Positions 34,516-47,111 of a stretch of DNA of 64,000 bases are shown piece by piece; within the stretch, counting starts at the first letter, position 1, and each line of letters opens with the position of its first letter. Location: the NCBI GenBank assembly GCA_037903475.1, contig JBAJFG010000242.1:62001-126000 (forward strand). Reading direction: 5' to 3'. The DNA is from Ancylostoma caninum. Lineage: Eukaryota; Nematoda; Chromadorea; Rhabditida; Ancylostomatidae. The notes under the pieces are model-generated. The model saw only the letters and a program-made list of their open reading frames with translations, was not told the origin of the DNA and did no database searches. Made by a program: the position numbers and the translations under genes.

Positions 34516-36009
34516 ATTTGCAGTGCAGTCCCCCCAGAGAAAAGCAGTGAGGGGGATCGTCGCGCCCCGCGGGCCTCATGGGACCGCGGGCCTTGCCGGC
34601 TGCAGGGGCTGCCGCTGGCTGCCTGGCCAGCAGGCAGCCCTTGCAACCGTAATAAATCACACATACAATATTAGATGAAAAGTTTATTAATAAAAATACT
34701 TCTACAATGTGAGTTCACAAACTACGCGGTGACTACGTCAAAACATTCAAAAATGGAAAAATTCATAAAAATATGAACATGCAAAAATAGAAAATTCATA
34801 AAAAAATACTATGTACAGAAAAATAGTGCAATGGGATTACATGCAAATAATGAGAATGAGGGCTTCAATAGTAACTTCAAAATAGGTAGTTTCAAAGAAC
34901 TTCAAAAATAACTCCAAAATAGGTACTTTAAATGAGGCAGACCAAGACCAGTTCGGAATGAGAATAGCGAATAATAAAACGGTGCTTAAGTTCAATTAGA
35001 CAAAAAAGTAGTGGATGCCGTGCAAGGAGCAAACGAAGAGGTAAAAAAACTTGTACATATTCCAAAAAAAACTTCTAAAGCTTCTAGATACCCATAAAAA
35101 GTAGACACTCATAGGAAATAAAGCTCGTGAATCACCCTCAAGAAAAAACGTAGTCAACGCCACAAAAAAAAATCTTTCCCGCGCAAGCGAAAAAAAAAAA
35201 ACAGATTTCTCGACGCTGAAAGGTCCGGATGTCGCAGAAAAAATCAGAAGATTTTTACCTTCCTTTAAGCGGATCAAAAACAAAATTTTCAACCAGTTTT
35301 CAACTAATCAGGGAGGTAAGTAGATAGTAGATATCAGGTAGGTCCAAAATTAGCTGCAAAAAAGACGTAGTGATCCAGATGAAATGACCAAAAAAAGTGA
35401 TTTTTACCCGGATACACAAAAAAAAATTGAGGAGACCCGAAAAAAACTGTAGAGCCTAGGCAGGAGGAATTCGTGAGCTTCAAAAAAACAACAGAATTTA
35501 CTTCGAGGGAGATATTCACCCTGTCGAAAAGTAACCGTTTTTTGGATGAAAGAAAAAAGCGGCATTGGAGAGACATTTCAGTCTAAAGAAATCTATTCAC
35601 CTAGAGTTTACGAAACTCGACCTAGCTAAAATGTTAGAAGCAAAAATTGAGGAAAGTGCGATGGAGCTTTGAAACATGATTAGAAGTCAGAGAGAGAAAC
35701 AATTGAAGTGGCGGATTCAGCACGCGATTTCAGCTTTGCTTAGGCACACTTCTCACGAGAAAAGAATGTTTTAACGCACGCAAGTTTTGACGTAGTGCGA
35801 AAATCTAGGTGAGAATCCAGCAATGCATCACACGAAACGGAGCAGAACTATAGAACTTCGCGCGTCAAGATGCAATCAAAAAAAGCTATAAAAGGGAAGC
35901 TGAATGCGCGTGCTTGATGCAGAACTGCGCAACGAATAAAACGAAGATATACAAAAAAAAGTGGGCAACGGTGGATGGAAAAAAGTGAGTCTGTTACGCA
36001 ACCGACTTG
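34516..36009. other. Insert left flank: GC-rich hairpin block then A-rich sequence
   Basis: 34530-34650 is GC-rich with inverted motifs (for example GCTGCCTGGCCAGCAGGCAGC-like pairing near 34618). From 34660 onward the sequence is A/T-rich with many A-runs. Reading the minus strand there is an AATAAA at 34683-34688 that could end transcripts of the opposite-strand genes. A plus-strand TATAAAAGGG stands at about 35887. The boundary between the LTR element and the insert probably lies in 34516-34680, but I found no matching inverted end. Confidence 0.45.
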
Positions 36010-38408
36010 CTATGTCCTGGTCGAATGGAAGGATGGGCTGGAGGTAGTGGTGGCGGTAGCGGTGGTGGTAGCGGTGGTTGCGGCAGTTGTGCTTGGTCCT
36101 GGATTTGGGTTCCTCCTCATCGGTGCGTCCAAGCTAAGGTCCTCTTCGGGATCCGACGACTGTTCGGTGGAGCCCTCCGGTTGCGGTGGGACACGACGCC
36201 TTTTCTGAAAATACAAAAGTTATAGGAAAGTCACTGTAGCAAAAGTGGAACAGGTGAACCCACCGGCTTCGGCATCAGTCGCTCTGCGCCCATGCGGTAC
36301 TGCCGGATATCGGCTCTAAAAAGGATTCTTTGTTGTTTCCAAAAAAAAAGACAAAAAAAATGGTGTGAAGAAGGCACTTACAGGGCTTTGGAAATGGAGA
36401 CTCTGCACGACGGAGTCCAGGACATCCGACAGGATTTTCTGTAATCCAGGGCAGCTCCCCGCTCCGCGTTGTTCCTTCCAAGGCCAAGCCAGAACCTAAA
36501 TTAGAGCTGATCACAGCGGTGAGGTGAGAATCGAGAAGGTGATGAAAAAGACTTACTCCGTTGGTCGTTCTGAGAGATCCTTAGATGTTCTTTCGAGTTC
36601 TGGCTGGCCAATTCCCATCGCCTCGAGCATGAAGTCTGTGTGAGGGAAACCGTTTTTGAAGGAAAGGGTTAGGTCTTCGAATGTTACATCACACTCACCC
36701 ACTAACGTGGACACAATCCTCTCCGGCAGATCCCGCAACTCCTCCTTCTTGCCACCCCTAGAGCTCACGCGCACACTAAAGCCTTGGATCGCTTCGGCTG
36801 GTTCGCACGCCTGTGGAAAAGGTGGGAGCTTATAAGCTAGCTGGCCTGGTCGTCTGAGGAAATGTTCTGCTAGTAACTGACCACTATAAAATAGTGTCTT
36901 GCAAAATCTGTGCACAACGTTGCGAAGTCAGATTTTGCGATCCGGCCATTTGGCACCCATGATCTCAACAGTGCCTTGAGGTTGTGGCTCTAAAAACATC
37001 GAAATTGTATTGGCCGTGGAGAGCGGAGAAGTCATGGGAAATTCTGCCTAACCTTGAAAGGTGGCCTCGCCTGGATTACCCATTCTTGGTGCACATTTTT
37101 TCCCCAAAAAAAGCCTCAGGTGGAAGTGGCATGCGGGTAAGCTTGGTCACTTGGTGCTTGGCGTTCAGGACAGCCACTGACTGCTTTTCAAGCCGCAGTT
37201 GTAGACCATCGATCTGAACTTTGACGAGTAGTTTTGTCCTCGCAGGCGTAGACAGGTCTACCTACCATGGCCGCTAACCCCAGTACCGTGTTCGACATGG
37301 ACTGGACAACAGTTGTTAGTTCCCTCACGACGCTGTCGGACGACTGTGGGAGCGACTTCGACGTGCTTGCCAGGGAACGTGCCCGATTCATGTCCACCCG
37401 CGCACTGTGTAAGGCGTTTTTCAGGAAATCCTACAACGCATCTTGGCAGTAACACCGCTTTGTTAGCGAGGACGCCTCAACAGCCGCAATGTTGAAAAAC
37501 GTCAACATCACGACTGTTGAGGCGCCCTTCCTCATCATTAGCATTAGTAAACAAAATATCTAACCATGTTAAAGTTGCGAATAATCGGTATTAATGAATA
37601 AAATGAATAATAGATACAAGAAAGTGTACAAAAAAGTGATTAGTGCTTAGTACCCACGTTGTACTGCTCCGACAGCATACTCTTGTCGACTGTGCGACCA
37701 AGTTCCTCGAGAACAACCTTCGAATCAGTGGCTAACTGGCGTTCGTGGTCTGCAATGAGTTGTTCAAATGAATGGGAAAACGTCTCCCATAACTTCGCAG
37801 AGTTTCACCTTCAAACGAGAGCACATCAGTGCACAACAAACGACGGGATACTTGAGCCGGTGGAGGTTGGCGATGGCGGCGGCTGGATGACGATTTTGCG
37901 ACCTGAGGAAATGGTGGAGCAGCTGGCACCCCTGCGTGCGACGATGCGAACCCGGAAGCGGAAGATGACGGAACGCATGGCGTGACCGTATTATCTTCAG
38001 GAGCGGCAACAGGCAACAAGGCCGATTCGGCTGGATTGGTATCTCGGGCGGCTGCGTGACCGTACTGATCCTGGCTTTCGTCATCCACAGGAAAAAGCTC
38101 CTGGCTTGGGGCCGGCGAATCACTCCAATGTGTTGATGCTGCAGCTCAGTTGTTATAATTAAATGAAAACCTCCACCACAGCTTTTCTACTCACTTTCTC
38201 CCTCTGCTTCGCGGCGTTCACTTGCCGATGTGCATGCGGCTGGTCCTACAAGATGCAATGATGTGCTAACGTTACATGGTAAGCAGTCATGGCACTTACG
38301 TGTTGCATTCGCTGGTTTAGGAGTAGCATAGTTTGGCTGATAGTCGTCATCGTCATATCTCAGTTCCGCAGCGAACGTGGCAGCATACGACTGGTACTCG
38401 TCCGACAT
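36010..38408 (-). CDS. Second gene of the nested element, unrecognised nuclear-type protein
   Basis: I do not recognise the family. It begins MSDEYQSYAATFAAELRYDD at 38408 and is built of about ten exons with canonical splice signals: 38408 to about 38300, about 38242-38195, about 38137-37792, about 37758-37660, about 37427-37267, about 37200-37110, then exons between 36990 and 36010. The third exon is Ser/Pro/Ala-rich and disordered-looking. The next ones are helical and could form coiled coils (ERQLATDSKVVLEELGRTVD; VRELTTVVQSMSN). The last exon starts KRRRVPPQPEGS, a likely nuclear localisation signal, and ends in a Thr-rich tail and stop at 36010-36012. It follows the transposase gene in the same orientation, so an accessory DNA-binding role like TnpA of CACTA elements is possible but only inferred from position. 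Confidence 0.6.
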
Positions 38409-38637
38409 GTTTAGATAGAGTAATATCGAAAGAAGATGGGCGCTACTTATACTAAACAGTATTAAGGTATCTATCTATCTAGAATCAAAAGTGAACCGCA
38501 CGAGATTGGAACGAAACGGAAAGGTATTGTTGCATGATGAAACATGGGAGATTCTAGAAGGAAGGAAAGAAACACTCGCAACTTTTATTCATGGTCAATC
38601 TTCTATTGATGGTCAATGAAAGAAAGGATTGGTAGAG

Positions 38638-41600
38638 CTAAGTTCTACAAATATAGTTCACTGTACCCAAGCTAACTAGAACAGCTGCCGAGTGGATATC
38701 TTTCAAGGCATGGATTGTCACACGAACATTTCCGGTAAGCTCTTGGAAGTAAACGTTTGCTGTGCGAACCAGGAAAAGGGCGTTTAGAGCTCTGGACTTG
38801 GCGGGTGAGTTTCCGCGATAAACTGCGTCAGTCAAACCACTGAATGGGTCGCGAGTTACAAATTCTTCAAAAAGAACTACACTATCACGACGAATTGTGT
38901 CGAACGCAAACACCAAGATGCGACCAAACGCATCAGTTCCATCTTCTTTCAGAATGTACACACAATTTTGAGCGGTGTCTCGCTGCCGCGACCAATAAAT
39001 ATGGGAGCTGAACGTGGTGTATCCATTCGTAACGCGTGAGCTGGAACGTACCGCTGAGGACGAGTGTTGACGCTCAAGTAGAACGTGGAACGAGGCCTAC
39101 CAGAAACTGTAGTGAGTTCGATGAAACGCTAAAGGGCCTTGATGTTCGGGCATGAGATCTGTGAAGTCGATGCGAGAGTGCCTTATCACGCCCCAGGAAT
39201 CGCCAAGATCAATCTCGACTGGCCACCTTAAGCTTTTTCATGAGCACTCCACGCCCAAATTAATCCCACATATTAACTTAACAAATATACCGGTTCATGT
39301 CTCCTTCATCGAGTTTTCGTCGAAGTCGAGTTAGGGCTGGATTGTTACTCGAGGAAGTTTCTTCATGGAATTTCGCAAAAAACTCCTTCCTCATGATGAA
39401 ACTGACGTGAACATGATGAAACTGACGTGAATAGAAAAAATAAGAAGGAAATCGTAACAGTGGTACAAACCACAACAACCAATAAATCAAACTCAAAATG
39501 GAATATGAAGGAAGAAGGAAGCTAAAATAGAAATCAGAAACGACTAACCCCTTCATCACAGCTTCTTCACAGTTAGTCGTGGATTGAGCGATGCGGTGTT
39601 GGAGCTTCCTGTGAACCGACTCAAACGGACTTGAACTCCATTGGTATGGGCTTCCACACACACCCAGGTCCTCCATAATCGCATGATCGATCAGCGCCTG
39701 AATAGAGAATGGAATCGTAAGGAAAGGACCGACACAATGCAAAGTGAGACTCACATGGAACTTCAGAGTGAAAAACTTCTTCGAAACTTCGGAGCAGAGT
39801 TTCTTCAGAGTCTTCGCGACGTTTTGAATTCCTCTCACAACGTCCTCGCGGTAGGCGCCATCAACAAGGGAGTGGATCAAAAGCCAGTAAACGAGAAGAC
39901 AGACGGATGCGGTGTCTTCAGTGCATAACCTTTGCGCGGCCACCAAAGGGAACAAGACAAACATCAACTAAATTTACTGCCGAATAAAGAGATGAAATGG
40001 CTAGATCTCAACAAACCTCTCATACCTCGTCCTTCTCGGAAGCGGTCATCCGTGACAGCTCGTCAAGTCCAAGAATAAAGCGAGAAGCATGCGTGTGACA
40101 CTGCGTGCGTTCAAGCGCTTTGCCTAGGGCGACGACACCGGCGCGAGGGATCCTCAGCGATGGTATGCGATTGCTGGTTGTGGTCATTTCTGAATGCCGG
40201 TCTCCAGATGCACGCCATTATCCATTATCACAAATAAGGAAAATATCGCAACACCTCTTATGAAGTCCACGGTGATTCCCGCCGAGACCACGTGTAGCGC
40301 ATCCGGGTGGCAACGATCGGGTGTGAGGAGATCCATCATTTGAGTTGTGCCTGTTGTTATCGCGCGTATAATGGTTACCACTAGCAAAGTTGCCGCCCGC
40401 ACCAAACTATGAAAACCCCACAGGTCAAACCGTGCTGCCGAAGTGACGCATCGTGGAAGAGGCTTGCAGGAGTTCGACGGTCAGAACGCCTTGGAAATCT
40501 CACGTACCACGACTGGCTTCGACCAGTGCGCTCTCCGGAAACGGTACAGAGGTGGCATCCGTATTGCGAGTTCCATCGAGGGATAGTGTACAAAATTTTA
40601 CATGCCTAAACAGCTCTTATTTGCCGCACGCACTGATCACCAGAGCATTCAAATTTTCGATAATGACTACGCTGAAGTCGATAACGCCATTCATGATTTT
40701 AGGGAAGCAGCGCCATTCCGTATCGGTTGAGTCTCTGATCATGAGCCCAGCATCGCTTAGCTCCGCTAGTTCACGTTTGAGTCTGAATGAAACACCACGT
40801 AGAAGAATATTCATCTATGACGACTACCTAATCACCTGAAGAAGAGCTCTCGCAGCAGATGTTCCGTGGGAGTTTTGGCAATGAACATGATGGCTGGCAG
40901 CAAGATGTTGTTCGGCTTGTCCTTCTCCTCCGAAGGGAGTCCTTCTATTCGCAGGTAAACTGGCCAGGCCTCGTTACTGAAACCGTAAAACAGCACTCAT
41001 CCACTGCAGCGAGCACCCAAACCGGAGCACCGACCGGGATAGTTTTTTCAATTTCACTCCGTCGAAGTTCAAAGTCAACACGACGTTGAGACGGTGACGC
41101 ACGTAATCATCCGGCCTTTCGATGTCCTCCCGGTACTGCCGGAAGTCTGACGTTTCCGGACGTAACTCATCCCGTTCCCCCTGAGCCATGAACCATCACG
41201 TCCATGAAAATTTGTAGATGGAAGTTGTCGGAACGAACCCAGTGAATCCGGTGGTGCACACTCAGCAATAGATCGATGTTCTGTCGCAGTGCAAGCTCCA
41301 GCTGAGGTTTGAGCTGCACTAAGTGCATTGTGGTCCTTCTGACATTCCTACTTCTTTTTGGGGGAATCCTGTGAATTGGTACCCATAGCTATAGCGAAAT
41401 GTACGTGAAACATCTGATAAGTGCACGTAACCTAAACACACCCTCTCATTTCGCAAGCGTCATTGCTAAAAAACGAATTCCACGATGACAGAAGGGAGTC
41501 GCAGGCTGCGCAAAACGACAACTTCGTGTACTGATATTTAGGAAACAACTCTTCTTCCATCGCCTTCAAGGCTCTGCTAACCTTAACTTGGGAGATAGAA

Positions 41601-42182
41601 ATCCCGCAACACAACAAAGCAAGCTCAACATTTTCACTGCTGCTGCTCCTCATATGAATGTACTTACGGAATGTTGGCTATGCTCAGCTACTACTTCGCA
41701 AAGATCATCGAGGTACGTAAGCATAGTTTGGCTAACACCGAAATGAGAAGCGAACGAACATAGATACGAAATCTTTTGCTCATGTGCTAAACAAAAAGAA
41801 ACATGGAGAAATATGCATATAAAAACAAATAGGTACTAGTCATAGAGTTGGACTCACTGATGGAATGTAAGTGTGACTCCTGGGAAGCGTCAATTTGCTG
41901 GTCGGGCTCCGGATCCTGAGCGCTCTCATTCACGACTGATGCATCGAAAGCCGGGAGCGGAGGAGGTGGAACGGCCCTGACTGGTGATCTGACCATCATC
42001 CGTTCGTCCACGTTGGGATTCAAAAGACTCGGTGCTGAACGCGGTGCTGGTGGTATTGCTGGCATCATTGCTGAAAGAAATAAATTTGACGATGGGGCTC
42101 AGTGAGAGACAAAACACCAACCTGTTAAAGCACTGCCGGTTCTTGTGAGACGGCGCCGCTTTGGAGGTGGTGGAACGTCCAT
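38638..42182 (-). CDS. Transposase, large multi-exon type (CACTA/KDZ-like)
   Basis: This is a transposase of the large class sharing the Transposase_21/DUF4218-type architecture. The start exon (42122-42182) encodes MDVPPPPKRRRLTRTG, a probable nuclear signal. Exons 41857-42070 and 41668-41786 follow with good splice sites. Then come a zinc-ribbon-like segment (41432-41600, with CAACDS), the DG box NFDGVKLKKLSRSV (around 41050), YLRIEGLPSEEKDKPNN (around 40940), FPKIMNGVIDFS (40680), YGCHLCTVSGER (40550), ALHVVSAGITVDF (40290) and FILGLDELSRMTASEKDE (40060). The C-terminal region has LKFH joined by an intron to ALIDHA and then SSPFESVHRKLQHRI (39580-39770). A last exon with NYICRT ends at 38638. 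No certain stop interrupts these blocks once introns are allowed. I am sure it is a transposase and less sure of the superfamily. Confidence 0.8.
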
Positions 42183-42775
42183 CGTGGGATAGCGATAACG
42201 TGCAGTGAGGATAAATTAACGGAACTTCAAGCTGCGGATGATGATGTAATGTTAAGTAGTGAACACACTAACGGGTACACCACTGGTTCGCATTGTCTAC
42301 ATGTCACAAATATTGTTGGGTGCAAAGCTCCCAAGTGTGCAAAGAGGACTCTTCGAAATTATCATCAAAACTTCTTCAACACAAATTTTCAATTCCACAG
42401 AGAACGGTTGAGAATTATTAATTTTCAGATCCACAGGGAACGATTGAGGATCAGATGGTTTCCAAAAAAAAACCAAAACTGACTTCTAAAGCTCTATTAA
42501 TAGCTTTGCAACTACATAAAAAACAAAATACCGGCATCTCCTTTACACGTAAAAGGTGTAGGCAAGCAATGAGTAAAGTAAAATGTACAACATAAGTGAA
42601 TGAAAAAAATAAAAGTGAGGGCTGAGCTTCATCATTCTGAGGGTTATAATAAAAAAAAGAACCGGATTAATGAGATGCTTCAAACGCATGAGATGAGAAA
42701 TTCAGAACAAAAAAAAACTGGCAACAGGGGCCCCCCTCTCCCTCCCTAACCCCCTCCTCCTACTGCTCTCCTATT
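42183..42775. other. Spacer between transposase and LRR gene
   Basis: AT-rich intergenic sequence with a short duplication at about 42398-42455 (AGAACGGTTGAG and GGAACGATTGAG, each followed by related sequence). It would contain the transposase promoter and the 3' end of the LRR gene. No TATA box stands out. Confidence 0.45.
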
Positions 42776-44395
42776 CCTCTTTGTCGCTCTCCATTATAAA
42801 AATCTCATCGTCACCATCGGTTTCCACCAAAGGAGGAGGTGAAGGTATCGCCTTTGGAAGACTGTAAAAGTCGCCATTGAGCTGCCTCAAATACGGACAA
42901 ACAGCAAGGATTTGCTCGTAGCTGAATGGAAACAATTGCGATGGATCCATGCGATCGACGCGAAATCACGACAAAGACTCACTTATTTCTATACAACGTG
43001 TCATCCACCTGAAGGATCCTTAAATTTCTGTACTCCAAATCTTTAAAAAGATCAGCCAGTTCTTGCACAGGTTCAAAGGTGAGGTGCCTGAATTGACTTC
43101 ACCAGTCACAATACTCTGCATAAACCAAGTACTCTTGCGAATTTCACTCCTACCTATTATCGCGTATGTCGAGGTGGAAAACGTTAGGAAATTTAGTCGT
43201 GAGAAAAATCCACGGGCTCTTCAGAAGATTCCCTTTCAGGTTCAAATATCTCACAGTCTCACACACATGAGGCACCATCATCAAATCTTCATCAGTGAGC
43301 TCACTGCTTTCAATTTCTAGAGTCTGAAGGGCTAACAAATTCTAGTGCAGCCCAGCAGCCGCGAGACTATTCAAAACAATCGATAAGCCATCATTTCCAT
43401 CATTTCAATAATGAAAAGGACGTTCCGGCCGAGAAACAGAACAAATGAAATCTTCAGAATAACTGCTCGGCCGAGAAATGCAACTTTCCAATCCTCAAAG
43501 TGATGGGGCGGCCGAGAAACGCAAGATTGAAAAGATGGAAATGATGGCGCGGCCGAGAAATCCATGCGAGATCAACCAAAACAATCGATAAGCCATCATT
43601 TCCATCATTTCAATAATGAAAATGACATCTCGGCCGAGATACAGAACAAATGAAATCCTCCGAGTAAGAGCTCGGCCGAGAAATGCAACTTTTCAATCCT
43701 CAAAATGGAGAAAGAAATGCAACAGAACAAATGAGATCTTCAGAATAACTGCTCGGCCGAGAAATGCAACTTTTCAATCATCAAAACGATGGCTCGGCCG
43801 AGAAACCAACTTTGAAGTGCTGAAAATGATGGCTCGTCCGAGAAATCCAGAGCAGAGTATTCAAAACGATGGCTGAGCCATCATTTTCAGCACTTCAGAC
43901 CTCAAAATGATCACTGTTCCTATCCTTCACCTGCAAATATGTAGAAGAAACAACTTACTTCCAAGTCCGGGTACAGCGGAAGATCTTCAAGCAGCATCTG
44001 CGCAGTAGAATGATCTTCTTCGACCAACATGTCCAGAATCTTCTCCTCCGCCCAGACGTGCGCGGCTGCCAATTTATGCATTATCTGAAAACAGAAACGT
44101 TTTTTAAACAAGTAACTATCGGTTCCAACAAAACGTGAAAAAACGACGAGCGAACACGGCAATAACAAGCGAACGATGAAAGCACAAACTGACGAGAATC
44201 TCCAAAAGGAGCTGTACGTCACGTACAGCAGGCGTGCTGAAAAGCACGAAAACTTTGACGTCCGTCGCGCGAGAACTCCACATCTTCCCGCGAAGAGCAT
44301 TTTCGAAAATACCATCGGCAGCACGCGCCGCAGCCGCAAGCGCGTCCGAGTCCTCCGCGGAGGACTTGGAAGTGGGTCCCCTTAGAATAGCCCAA
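42776..44395 (-). CDS. Leucine-rich-repeat protein gene in the nested insert, 5' end uncertain
   Basis: Four or five exons with good splice sites: about 44222-44390 (ends GAC then GTACAG), 43959-44084 (42 codons, phase 0 at both ends, HVWAEEKILDMLVEEDHS), about 43152-43333, about 43012-43080, and about 42776-42922. The third exon gives LRR segments (VRYLNLKGNLLKS, FPNVFHLDIRDN), continued by LRILQVDDTLY and CPYLRQLNG. The protein ends in an acidic tail (DGDDEIFIMESDKEE) and a stop. LRRs bind other proteins. No start codon precedes the first exon before an in-frame stop near 44397, so the gene is either 5'-truncated or has an unseen first exon. I cannot name a homologue. It is unusual cargo for a transposon and may be a captured host gene. 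Confidence 0.6.
43376..43900. repeat. Intronic array with CTCGGCCGAG palindromes
   Basis: About nine copies of CGGCCGAGAAA (variants at 43428, 43468, 43508, 43551, 43628, 43671, 43751, 43792, 43833), mostly as the perfect palindrome CTCGGCCGAG followed by AAATGCAACTTTTCAATC. A longer segment (AACAATCGATAAGCCATCAT onward) recurs after about 200 bp. It lies in an intron of the LRR gene. Confidence 0.85.
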
Positions 44396-44505
44396 TTTTA
44401 ACCCCAGGGGGACCTTGCTGCCCTTGCCAGCAATGTTCGTCTCGTGCTGCTCGGGGCGGGGCGTGGGCGGGGCAGGCCGCGCCCACCGGGGGTAGAGCTC
44501 CTCGA

Positions 44506-46866
44506 TTGTCTGAGCTATTACCTTGTCCATCACCTGAACCGGTGGTAGATGAAAGAAATAAAAGGGCGGATCGACGATCCAAGACGAGGGCCATTGAGAT
44601 CATAAAAGCCTTCGAGGACAGTTTGGAGGACCATGAGGAGACCAGAAATCTATCCCATGTACAAAGACCGCCGCTGGTATCAATGGTGGCAAAGTCGCCT
44701 TCAAGACATCGACAATATGGCACTTCATCACTGTTTATGATTGCCTTAATGCTAATGGCAATATCGAGCAGCTCAGCAGCCGGACAACCATGGCATGCTG
44801 CTATGGAATGTATGGATGGTGCAGTACATCTGGCCACCAAACGTGACATTCAAACTCTGCTTCAATAAGGAGTGCAGAGATTTTGAGGGTATGATCCAAA
44901 AAACAATGCACTACAAGCTTCCTGTTGCTCCCACGAATCAAGAAATGCAGGTGAAAATGGACTTCATGCACGGAAATGAATCCCTCTCAGTGCAAACGCA
45001 ATGTTCACCACCATCCTTTTGCGATCAAGCAAAAGCAATTCTGAGTATAGCATTGCTTGGTAATCCTCACTGTTGGCCGGTCGGTGCTCTGGTAACCGTT
45101 GCAGTAATCTTATATCTGGTCCTGGCCACAGCGATGTCATTGTTCTGGGGCATCAAAACACTGAAGCGGTCGGAATGGCGAAAAACTGCTAAGAATGTGC
45201 CAAGCGATAAACCACATCGAGAGGTTTACACTCTTCATTCCTTCTCACCAACCCCACTTAGCGGTCGTATTGTGGCAACAGCTTGCATAATAGCTTTGAG
45301 TACGAACAATCTTGTCCACGCGTGTCAAAATGGATACATGCGTCATTCTGTGGATCTAATCTGTGGTCCGAACCATGATTGTTCACATAAGCTCAGACGA
45401 GAGATCTTGTTCAATACATTACAAAGAGAAGAGTGCGTAGAAATTCGTCATCGCAACGATTCTGTGGGTTACGTTAAATTTACGGTTCAATCCATGCAGC
45501 TAACATGCGCTAAAGTGTCCAAATTCTTCACTAGAGATACCGAGCATAAAATTTTTTACTCGGTGAGATGCCCACAAATGGGTTCCTGTGTGGATGGTAA
45601 ATGTGAGCGACTCCATCCAAACGAAACTGTTCCCGAGCTGGAGTCTGTAAGTCATTATCCAGGTTATTCTGGATGCCAGTACTCCTGTGGAGGACTACTT
45701 TGCGCAGGTTGTCTTCTTCCGTTGCCATCATGCCTGTTTTATAGAATAGGACACGTTCCCCAGACGAAAATAGTGTACGAAGTGGTGGAATGTATGGAAT
45801 GGAAGCCAACGGTCACGTTGGAAGTGGAAACTAATTTGTTCCGTAAAAAGGAGAAGCGCGTAATAATACTTCCTCCCTATGTAAATCACAATGTAGATGG
45901 CAAAAACATGACCATTATATCAGTACAGAAGCCAGCAGACTCGTTACTCTTACGAAGATTCGCAATATCTGAAAAGGATTCTTTCATTTTACCGGAATCA
46001 TTTCATGCACCGGTCGAATGCAGAAACAGGATCAACGCGATGCTCACTTTTCACGAATGTGATAATAATTTCGTTTGTGACTGCAATGGTGGCGCTGCTC
46101 CTACTCATCATTGCAACTGTCCGAACGATAGCATCGGTCGTATTCGAAGTGACCCGAGGTATCGATTACCTTTGATTTCTCCATTCTTAACGATAAACAA
46201 CACTGCAAATGAAATTATAGCAGAAACTAGTCAAAGAGAAATTGTCCTTGTCTTCGAAACAGAAATGCTTGTGGATAGTTCGGACTATATTGCTGATTTT
46301 CCGTGCGAAATTCAAGTGAGCCAGCTGTCTGGATGCTACAGCTGCATGCAAGGTTCGGAAATTACAATTTCCTGCCATTCAAAACAATCCCAGTTTATTA
46401 CCCTAACCTGCGAGTCACATGAATTCTCAGTAGAATGTGGTCCCCATAACACCACTACAAAACAGAAGCTTGATTTCGATTCCGCTTTGGTAGAGATCAC
46501 TTGCCAAACAGAGTGCGGTGGGTCTAAGATAATAATACCGATAAACGGGACACTAGTGTATCACAGTTCCATGTACGAATCCGTGTTCCAATTCAATTCG
46601 GTTGAAGAAGAGGATAAAACACTCCTCAACCTGCGAGAAATTAACTTGCCAGACCTGACTCCTCTCAAACGGTTCTGAGTCACTGGAAAGCTGCACTGGT
46701 AGCAGTGGCTGCATTCGTAGCAATGGCAGGTCTAATATACCTATTCGGACCGATGGTAATAATAATGTTACTGAAAATAGCACTCCTCGTTGCTAAGTCA
46801 ATTATCACATTCATATTCTATGTGATATCCAAAATACTGCGGCTCATACTTTGCAGAAAAAAGTAA
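44506..46866 (+). pseudogene. env: Envelope glycoprotein, phlebovirus G2-like (class II fusion type), frame-broken
   Basis: Such glycoproteins drive membrane fusion, and nematode BEL/Pao elements of the Cer7/Tas type are known to carry them. A hydrophobic signal-like segment lies at about 44725-44770 in one frame. The main 627-codon frame (44795-46678) has a transmembrane helix near 45090-45150, a second hydrophobic segment near 45265-45325 that could be an internal signal, then a long cysteine-rich ectodomain with the C-rich GC-x2-C pattern typical of the G2 family and several N-glycosylation sequons. The membrane anchor and short basic tail are encoded at 46678-46866 in a different frame from the ectodomain. 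There are therefore two breaks, near 44830 and at 46676, and the protein cannot be made whole as assembled. Confidence 0.85.
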
Positions 46867-47059
46867 GAGATCGGTGGTATCTCTCGTGTACATAATTTTC
46901 CCCTCAAGTAACATGCCACCATTGTAAATACCAAAGGGTGGTGATCGGCTTGTATAGATAACACTTCAAAAACTTTACTGCGCATGTACATCATTTCCCG
47001 TAGCCTGGAGTTATAGGGGCGGTCGCAGTGACGATAGCGAAGTCTGGACTCCGAAGCGG

Positions 47060-47066
47060 TATAAAA
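47060..47066 (+). promoter_or_regulatory. TATA box of the 3' accessory gene
   Basis: TATAAAA stands about 46 bp upstream of the ATG at 47112, inside an otherwise open frame. This favours transcription starting just downstream and translation from 47112. Confidence 0.55.
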
Positions 47067-47111
47067 ACCTCGACCGACTCACCATTTTACCCCAAGTCTG
47101 CTCGGTTCAAG

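Noticed and set aside
35975..36208. Plus-strand Val/Ala-rich frame after a TATAAAAGGG
   Set aside because: It is antisense to the Thr-rich last exon of the minus-strand gene, so its composition comes from that exon.
34516..44420. GTCCCCC-type inverted ends as TIRs of the nested element
   Set aside because: Only about 9 of 12 bases match and no target duplication flanks them.
44382..44849. 155-codon minus-strand frame over env
   Set aside because: It is antisense to the envelope start and lacks splice or domain support.
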